A stretch of 64,000 nt of DNA from an uncultured Bacillota bacterium (GTDB taxonomy: Bacteria; Bacillota_I; Bacilli_A; RFN20; CAG-288), in assembly GCA_949300365.1 (NCBI GenBank), contig CASGEC010000004.1:62001-126000 (forward strand). Reading direction: 5' to 3'. Position numbers and translations under genes: made by a program. Below, piece by piece: positions 58,376 to 64,000 of the stretch. The notes beneath the pieces were generated by a model. It was given only the letters and a program-made list of their open reading frames with translations, did not search any database and was not told the origin of the DNA. How positions within the stretch are numbered: position 1 is the first letter of the stretch; each line of letters begins with the position of its first letter.

Positions 58376-59905
58376 TTATAGCTTCGCCGGTATGGTGAAG
58401 TCGAATCTGGCCGCTGCTTCGTTCGCGACTTTCTGGGGCTCGGTCACAAGAGCGGTTCCGTCGGCGTAGATGCTTACCTTGATGTTGCGAAGATACTTGT
58501 AGGCCTCCCTCAGCTCGATGCGTTTCCTGGGGTTTTCGGGTCGTCCTTTTCCCTCATATTTCTTGGCGTGTCCGTTCAGCCTGAACTGAGCCCACCTGTT
58601 GCACATGGTCGCCAGGAAGGCCACCAAAAGATGGCCTTGCATGGTGTCCTCGGAATGCGCCCTCAACGGAAGGAGGTTGGACTCGCTCTTGGCCAGGTCG
58701 AAAATCTGCTCGATTCCCTGTCTGGCGTAATAGCAGGGGAGAACCTCCTCCTTTTTGAGTTGCTTGGAGGAGGCTATGGCGAAAAGACCCCTTTCCTCGT
58801 GTTCGTCATATAGCTCCGAAGCGCTCCTTCCCTTCTTCTTTGCGGACTTGACGGTTTCCAAAGACTGACGGTCGGTGTCGCGGCAAAGATAGCAGAAACA
58901 CTCCTCGCCGCGGCATTTCATCTTTTTCTCGGCGATAAACGCCAGCCTCTCGTTGAAGGCGACCGCGTTCTCCTTCGACTGGAGTGTGGGAAGAAGCGCC
59001 CCCTTGAGATCGGCGTATTCGGAGATGCCGCGGTCCATGCGGGTGATGAAGCCTATATTCCCGTTCTTCAGCACCGCCATGTTGACATCGATCATGTATC
59101 CCGCGTCAAACACCAGATTCGAAATTGTAAATCCCAACTTCTTGGCTTCTTCAACGGTGTTTTCGATTGTGCTTTTGTCGACGATTTTCCCCGGTATCGC
59201 CTTGTAGTACAAAGGCATCCAGTCGGTGCTTTTGACGATGAACACCAGGCGGGCGCAGCCCTCGGTCTTTCCGGCGTGAGTGGAGACCGCGGTGAAATAA
59301 AGCTGGGCGGTGTTGGGAAGACCGGTGGAGTCGAGGATGAGCTTGGCATCGTCTCCCACGAGCTCTTTGTCCTCAGCCACTGCTTTGAGCGTTTCTTCCC
59401 TGACTTCCGGATTTCCTAGCGCCTGCAGAAGATCCGAGACCCGCCCCTCCGCGAAGCTTATCGACCCCTTGTCCAGAATGGACTCGTAGCTTCCGGTGAT
59501 CCAAGGCAGAAATTGGCTGTTTGGCGAACGCTCCAAGGCGTAATAAGCGACAAGCGAAGAAAGAACAACCGGACTGATTTCGGCGGTTTCCGCGGCTTTT
59601 CCTATGATCGCCTCAATGTGCGACTTCTTTATGACCTTGTGGAAGAACCAGGCATCGCCGAAGTCGAGAACCTTCACCGAGGGAAGAGGGGCTTCCGTTT
59701 TTTGCCCTTTGATCCTCTTCTTTTCCAACGTGTTTTCATCGAACACGAAAAGCCCCTGCCTGTCTCTGAAAATCAGTTTTTCCTTGTCGACGACGGAGCC
59801 GAGATGGATCTGCTTTTTCACCTGCCTTTTGTTTTCCGAGTCCCATGACGACTTGGCGTATTTGGCGTACTCGTGGCCTTTTACTTTCTCGAATATGACT
59901 GCCAT
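58376..59905 (-). CDS. IS1634-family DDE transposase
   Basis: 509 residues from ATG 59905 (MAVIFEKVKGHEYAKYAKSS). The RNase-H-like catalytic domain has the first Asp in LILDSTGLPNTAQLYF, the second in NLVFDAGYMIDVN and the Glu in the IS4-group YREK motif YYARQGIEQIFDLAK, all intact, so the enzyme may be active. An internal palindrome just before the gene repeats the core of the terminal repeats. It accounts for most of the IS. Confidence 0.93.
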   Translation of the reverse strand: MAVIFEKVKGHEYAKYAKSSWDSENKRQVKKQIHLGSVVDKEKLIFRDRQGLFVFDENTLEKKRIKGQKTEAPLPSVKVLDFGDAWFFHKVIKKSHIEAIIGKAAETAEISPVVLSSLVAYYALERSPNSQFLPWITGSYESILDKGSISFAEGRVSDLLQALGNPEVREETLKAVAEDKELVGDDAKLILDSTGLPNTAQLYFTAVSTHAGKTEGCARLVFIVKSTDWMPLYYKAIPGKIVDKSTIENTVEEAKKLGFTISNLVFDAGYMIDVNMAVLKNGNIGFITRMDRGISEYADLKGALLPTLQSKENAVAFNERLAFIAEKKMKCRGEECFCYLCRDTDRQSLETVKSAKKKGRSASELYDEHEERGLFAIASSKQLKKEEVLPCYYARQGIEQIFDLAKSESNLLPLRAHSEDTMQGHLLVAFLATMCNRWAQFRLNGHAKKYEGKGRPENPRKRIELREAYKYLRNIKVSIYADGTALVTEPQKVANEAAARFDFTIPAKL

Positions 59906-59918
59906 GCGAAGCACCTTG

Positions 59919-59939
59919 GGGATATAACCATTATATCCC
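59919..59939. repeat. palindrome before the transposase gene repeating the IS-end core
   Basis: GGGATATAA (59919-59927) and TTATATCCC (59931-59939) around CCA. TTATATCCC is also the core of the terminal repeats, so transposase could bind here and control its own expression. Confidence 0.7.
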
Positions 59940-60191
59940 TAGCGCTAAGATTTCGCAATGCTTGAATGTCAAAAAATCCCGAATTTCATTGAGGAAAATC
60001 GGGATCGTCAGAAATACAGGGATATAATCAGCTGCGGAAATCTAGCTTACTTTCTTTTTTCTGACAGCCTTACAGGCAAAAAAGGAAAACAGGAATAGAT
60101 AGGCCGAATGAGCCGAATCTCATTTCAACCCCCAAAAAGTTAACTATCTACGAAATTCAGTAGGCCATCTGCTTTCAGTTATCGTGCTAAA

Positions 60192-63119
60192 TCAAGCCAG
60201 AATTTCAACTTGACCGCTTTCGACAAGATGGTTCAGATAATCCACATAGCCAAGCAGCTTATCAAAGGAAACCATGCCCTTTCCGATAGCTACTTTCAAA
60301 TCCTTCACGTTAAAGGAATCAAAGATTCTCCTCGAAATGTATGGACTCCACTCCTTATAGGTGAAGAGACCGTACTTTTTGATATCTGCTTCCATTTGGA
60401 CAGGATCATATCGAAGTTTCTCATCAATTTCAAAAACGTTGAACATTCCCTGAATATATGGGGTCATAGTTAAGAATCCATTGGCGACAGCATTCAAGTC
60501 GACAGAACTGAATATTCCGTAGCTGTGAAGGACCCTTGTCTGGATCGTATAATCCACAAGTTTCGCAGTTTTTTCGACATCGTTCAGATCATAAACAACA
60601 AAGTCGTGCTCGATATAACTTGAGACATTGTTCTTGTTAATGGTTTCGTATCGTTCCCGATTCAAATCAAACAAAGCATGTTCGGAGATGATCTCTAGGG
60701 ATTCACCGTTGTCAAATCGTAATTTGATAACTTCATAACAATCTTTTCCATGGTTGACAAGCAAAGCTATCGGACGGGAAACATATCTCCCAAGCTTGTG
60801 ATCAAAAGCCATAATTTGGTCGCCAGGCCGGATATCTTCAACAGTTTTCTCTATGCCATCTGCCATCAAAATACGTGTTCCTTCTACAAAGCAACCGGAT
60901 TCGACATTGATTGTTATCGTTGGCACATTCGAGATTACTCGTCCATCATATCCATCAGTAACGACCACCGAAAGGATATATGAGATATCATTTTCTTCTT
61001 CATTTGCGGGAACTGTTACGGATACGATATCTCCTATTTCATTTTGGGGAGTCACAGCAAGAGTGTCACTCGTTCCGCTCTTCGTGCATGCCCATGAAAA
61101 TTGTGTGTTCGGAGAAAGGAAACCATCATTCACGATAGTCGTATTTGCACGGAAATACCTCTTTCCGCCGTCCTTTGTAATCGTCAGAGTTTGTCCATCG
61201 CCCCAACTTTCTCCATCATTACTGTTCTGAATTAAGACACTTGATATCGGTTGGACAATTCTTTGTGTTGGAACGATTCCAATCTCATGACTCGCACCAT
61301 TGACAGGATAAATTTCATTTTCTGAATAAGGTTTCCCATCAACTTGGATTTCCGACACGTTCTCGATAGCACGAATAATAAAGGCTTCTCCTTCATAGAC
61401 ACGGATCAATTCGGGGTTAACGAATGTTTCTTGCGTACCATCTTTCCGACGAACATCCACTTGATATGATGGAGTGTAGTAACTATTATCTGTCGAATAT
61501 GAATTGGAGAAATTCAAAAGATATCCTTCCAGTGTCCAATAGAAATTCGTTCCATCTGTGGCATAAGAATAGTTTTCTTGCTCAAGCGCTGAATCAGGGG
61601 TGAAGTTTTGTGCATCCGAAGTCAATGCGATATCTGCTACAGCTGGAAATGTGAAATCCGTGATCGTTGGTGAAAAGCTTGAACCACCTGTATGTTCCTT
61701 GGAGGGGGATTTTTGCAAAATGTTGATATTGATTTTGCTGTTCACATTATTTCCTTGCCCTGCAGTTATTTTTCCGCTAAATCCAGAATTGATATTGATG
61801 ATTCCATCATTGGTCAATGTCGCCGGGGTCGTGATCGTATAGCTTCTCATCGCTGTGCCGGCGGTATTTTTGTTGGAGGGATAAAAAGAGGTGTTTGCAT
61901 TGATGTTCAGTGTTGCATCTTGCTCGACATGTAGGGATGCCCCGGGTAAAAACTTGACTTGATAATTGATAAAATATGTTCCACTACCAATAGAGATATG
62001 ATAGGTTCCAGGGATAGGGAAGAATAATTCTTCACTTGTGACATCAATTGATATGTTTACCGAAACATAGCCGAAAGAAAAATTTCCTTTCAGATTAGCA
62101 TCGACGGAGTGTTTATAAAAATCTTTTGTCAAAGTCGGAGTCGAATAGCTCTGTCGCCACTCAATAACCGAATCCTCTGTATCAATAACGATGAAAGAAT
62201 TGTTTGTGTTCCAAGAAATGATTTTTCCTTCTGTAAATTCATTTTCTGCTGGTTTATGTCCGACAGTTTCTCCGTAAATGTGAGCTAAGCCATACATTTC
62301 GCTTTGATAATGGAATAGCATTTTTGTAGAAATATTTGGTAAATCAAAGCGATTGAAAGGAAAGACATCTTTGAAATAAACCATTGCTGCTGTTGCAGCA
62401 CTCGAATAATCATAAATGGCCAGTGGTTGTTTAACGACTCCTCCGGCTAGGATATCGATATATGCTTCGGAGTCCGATTCCGATTGAATGAAGCCGATGC
62501 AGTTGATTGTTCCAGAATTTGCAATGACAGATTCGTTGGACAGATTTAATTCAACATACATTCCACAGGTTGCGGACTGGGGACTCGCCCCACCGACTTG
62601 ACCGCCGATATTCAGTGTTCCTCCTGATTCAATCGTCAAAGTCGGAACAATTTGTCCGCGATTGTCCCGACAGGTTTCCACTAGAATAGTATTCCTCATC
62701 AGAGTGTAGTCACCATCGGAAAATCCGGAAGTCGTACTTGCCTTTAAATTGGCAAATTGATATTGCTCTCCTTCAACAGCGAAGGTTAAAGTGACATTTG
62801 CGCCGATGGTGCAGGGATTATCGATAACAATCTGGTTCTCTTTCCACCACTGCTCGGGGTTCTCTGTTCCCTCTGGCATGACTTTCGGAACGACATAGAC
62901 CGTCTGTGCTGTGCCAGAAGCCGCCTTTTGGTTCGCCACTTCCAGCGCTTTTTCAATTGAAGTGTAATAGGATTTGTCCGTGTTGATATAGCAAATCGGT
63001 TCCTCTTGTTTCAAAGAAATTTCTTGACTTTGATCCAAAGCGACAATCCAATGCGAAAAAGCAGTCAGAAATAACGCCGGAAGAAGAAAAAGGGCATACC
63101 AGAGTTTTTTTCTAGGCAT
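60192..63119 (-). CDS. large secreted protein with C-terminal Hint (intein/Hedgehog-type) domain
   Basis: 975 residues from ATG 63119 (GGAGG 9 bases upstream). The N-terminal hydrophobic segment LWYALFLLPALFLTAF exports it. About 700 residues are beta-rich, with repeated Gly/Asn/Ser-rich stretches like parallel beta-helix surface proteins, then an Ig-like region. Cys743 starts a Hint domain: CFVEGTRILMADGIEKTVED, IRPGDQIMAFD and the block-B-like ISEHALFDL. The typical C-terminal His-Asn of inteins is not seen, so protein-ligating splicing is unlikely; Hint modules of this type self-cleave or release a C-terminal part (here about 85 residues). It overlaps the upstream secreted gene by 8 bases. 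Function unknown. Confidence 0.82.
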   Translation of the reverse strand: MPRKKLWYALFLLPALFLTAFSHWIVALDQSQEISLKQEEPICYINTDKSYYTSIEKALEVANQKAASGTAQTVYVVPKVMPEGTENPEQWWKENQIVIDNPCTIGANVTLTFAVEGEQYQFANLKASTTSGFSDGDYTLMRNTILVETCRDNRGQIVPTLTIESGGTLNIGGQVGGASPQSATCGMYVELNLSNESVIANSGTINCIGFIQSESDSEAYIDILAGGVVKQPLAIYDYSSAATAAMVYFKDVFPFNRFDLPNISTKMLFHYQSEMYGLAHIYGETVGHKPAENEFTEGKIISWNTNNSFIVIDTEDSVIEWRQSYSTPTLTKDFYKHSVDANLKGNFSFGYVSVNISIDVTSEELFFPIPGTYHISIGSGTYFINYQVKFLPGASLHVEQDATLNINANTSFYPSNKNTAGTAMRSYTITTPATLTNDGIININSGFSGKITAGQGNNVNSKININILQKSPSKEHTGGSSFSPTITDFTFPAVADIALTSDAQNFTPDSALEQENYSYATDGTNFYWTLEGYLLNFSNSYSTDNSYYTPSYQVDVRRKDGTQETFVNPELIRVYEGEAFIIRAIENVSEIQVDGKPYSENEIYPVNGASHEIGIVPTQRIVQPISSVLIQNSNDGESWGDGQTLTITKDGGKRYFRANTTIVNDGFLSPNTQFSWACTKSGTSDTLAVTPQNEIGDIVSVTVPANEEENDISYILSVVVTDGYDGRVISNVPTITINVESGCFVEGTRILMADGIEKTVEDIRPGDQIMAFDHKLGRYVSRPIALLVNHGKDCYEVIKLRFDNGESLEIISEHALFDLNRERYETINKNNVSSYIEHDFVVYDLNDVEKTAKLVDYTIQTRVLHSYGIFSSVDLNAVANGFLTMTPYIQGMFNVFEIDEKLRYDPVQMEADIKKYGLFTYKEWSPYISRRIFDSFNVKDLKVAIGKGMVSFDKLLGYVDYLNHLVESGQVEILA

Positions 63120-63791
63120 TGTCGTCAACCTCCGAGAAATCGACTCTTAATTGGAAAGGGATTTTTGGAGTAGCTTGAAGCTTTGGATACAAGGTTGAAA
63201 AGTCCTCAAACACAAATGCGAACTTCACATTCACGATAAAGTAACGCTCTGCCGTCGAGTCAGAGACATCCGGCAGATTGGCAATATTCATATAAGTCGT
63301 AAGGATGGGATTCTGCCATATTATTCGTTTTCCAAGCATTTCTTGAGTGGTGTTGGCATGCGAATAGTAGGCTTGAAAAGAAGTCGCTGAATTCAAGACA
63401 TCGGCCTCATCAGGAGCAAGAGCATGACTATAGGACAAGCGAAGGCGCAAAGGTAAAGTGTCATTGACAAACGGAAAAGGAGAATTCTTAGCCTGAAGCA
63501 AGGTAAGATTCAAATTCAGAGAGGCCGAAAAAAACGCCGTGTTTCCGACCGCGTCGTCCGCAATGAAACCTTTATCGCAAAAAGGTGAAAAGTAAAAATT
63601 GTCAATCGAACAATATTTCGATATCTGTTCGATTTCGTCTGCACCAACCGTCAGTCCATCAATGGATATTCCATAGGAAGATGAGATGGCCCATGAAGCA
63701 TAGCCAATACTAAAGATTGCTACAATTGCAAGGAATTGTCCCCCCCCGCAAACAATAGACGATGACGACGTGACCAGTGCTTTCGCTTCAT
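63112..63791 (-). pseudogene. secreted protein gene, frame broken at a G8 run (possibly phase-variable)
   Basis: ATG 63791 follows AAGGAG by 13 bases and gives MKRKHWSRRHRLLFAGG, then the frame fails after the eight-G run and stops within 6 codons. In the next frame the sequence continues QFLAIVAIFSIGYASWAISS, SYGISIDGLTVGADEIEQ and about 170 more codons to 63112. With nine (or six) G the product would be about 226 residues: basic N-terminus, membrane or signal helix, and an exported domain. No alternative start exists in the second frame before the hydrophobic segment. It overlaps the Hint-protein gene by 8 bases. Family not identified; slight likeness to SipW-type secreted proteins. Confidence 0.68.
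63740..63747. repeat. eight-base C/G homopolymer in the broken gene
   Basis: Eight C on the given strand (eight G in the gene). It lies 15 codons after the start, exactly where the two reading frames must join. Such runs are classic slipped-strand switches. Confidence 0.85.
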
Positions 63792-63876
63792 TTCTGTTAT
63801 GATACTCCTTAATAATAAGTTTTGCTATTATGCTTTAATCCAAACTTGTAAATCTGAATCGAATTTCAAAAGAGAT

Positions 63877-63895
63877 CCTCTAGAATAGAGGTTTT
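63877..63895. terminator. weak terminator-like hairpin near the window end
   Basis: CCTCTA (63877-63882) and TAGAGG (63886-63891), loop GAA, followed by TTTT on the given strand and by a broken T run leftward. The flanking bases 63,792-64,000 hold no other clear feature. Confidence 0.4.
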
Positions 63896-64000
63896 GGTTT
63901 CTGCGTGTAACAGATGCTGCTTCATATTGAGAAACCGTTCGGCGCAAATTTGAATAAGGAGTTTTTTGAGTTTTAATAATGCTGCCTGAAGTGGTGATTT

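Larger units (their letters stand above)
58346..60028 (-). mobile_element. IS1634-type (IS4 group) insertion sequence, about 1.68 kb
   Basis: Bounded by a perfect 13-bp terminal inverted repeat: ATTATATCCCTGT at 58346-58358 and ACAGGGATATAAT at 60016-60028. It contains one full transposase gene leftward. A clear target-site duplication was not found in the flanks (left ends ...GCAGTCA, right begins CAGCTGC), so the exact outer edges may be off by a few bases. It interrupts a small gene on its left side. Sequence is GC-richer than its surroundings. Confidence 0.85.

Noticed and set aside
63128..63128. A TTG start 9 bases before the ATG of the Hint protein
   Set aside because: It lies immediately after the GGAGG ribosome binding site, too close for initiation; ATG 63119 has ideal spacing.

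Overview
The window looks like the chromosome of a Bacillota bacterium, probably an uncultured gut- or rumen-type member of Bacilli related to Erysipelotrichales/Acholeplasmatales. The evidence is the gene set (ylxM next to ffh, ricT, ybaB-recR behind dnaX, rpsP-khpA-rimM-trmD), AGGAGG-type ribosome binding sites, TTGACA/TATAAT promoters, and many lipoproteins with Thr/Pro/Ser-rich linkers. TGA is used as a stop, so this is the standard bacterial code. The placement is inference from gene content only.

Layout. 1-11.2 kb: the end of rplS, then a leftward five-gene operon of secreted proteins (a pseudo-M6 peptidase, three related unknown proteins and an active-looking M6 metallopeptidase) and a divergent large lipoprotein. 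11.3-13.4 kb: rpsP-khpA-rimM-trmD. 13.4-17.2 kb: a GNAT acetyltransferase and a very large VanZ-type membrane protein split by an Ig-like insertion. 17.3-22.2 kb, leftward: plsX-rnc-ftsY-small membrane protein-ylxM-ffh (fatty acid/phospholipid synthesis, RNase III and the signal recognition pathway). 22.3-28.8 kb: recG with a DtxR-type regulator, rpmE, a zinc-ribbon protein, a HAD hydrolase and a GH2 glycosidase. 29-35.3 kb: a seven-gene leftward replication/repair operon dnaX-ybaB-recR-tmk-holB-ricT-rsmI. 35.5-37.6 kb: a CBS-domain protein and pyrG. 38-45.2 kb: two membrane-anchored GH3 glycosidases with permuted domains around a small carbohydrate-binding-like lipoprotein, a cell-surface glycan-degrading locus.

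45.2-47.7 kb is an accessory scar: an AraC regulator remnant abuts a frameshifted phage terminase remnant, followed by a large multi-arm inverted repeat, an overlapping two-gene module with a DUF4258-like first protein, a 46-residue membrane peptide and a frameshifted aldo/keto reductase. 47.7-55.5 kb is ordinary again: a YoaK-type membrane protein, pepF, two small membrane proteins, a DegV protein, a TetR regulator and a 786-residue lipoprotein.

55.6-64 kb is AT-richer and mobile in character. It has small IS-like remnants, an XRE repressor with a palindromic operator over its promoter, an OLD-like AAA ATPase whose TOPRIM partner survives only as a 25-codon stub, a gene broken by an intact IS1634-type element, and a 975-residue secreted protein with a C-terminal Hint domain. 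Upstream of that protein, and overlapping it by 8 bases, is a secreted-protein gene whose frame is broken at a run of eight G, a candidate phase-variation switch.

Two signals cut across the window. Three unrelated genes (the DtxR regulator, the CBS protein and the YoaK protein) lack a ribosome binding site and have a -10 box exactly 10 bases before the ATG, as expected of leaderless mRNAs. Several frames break at short homopolymers in the accessory regions only. No tRNA, rRNA, CRISPR array or replication origin was seen.
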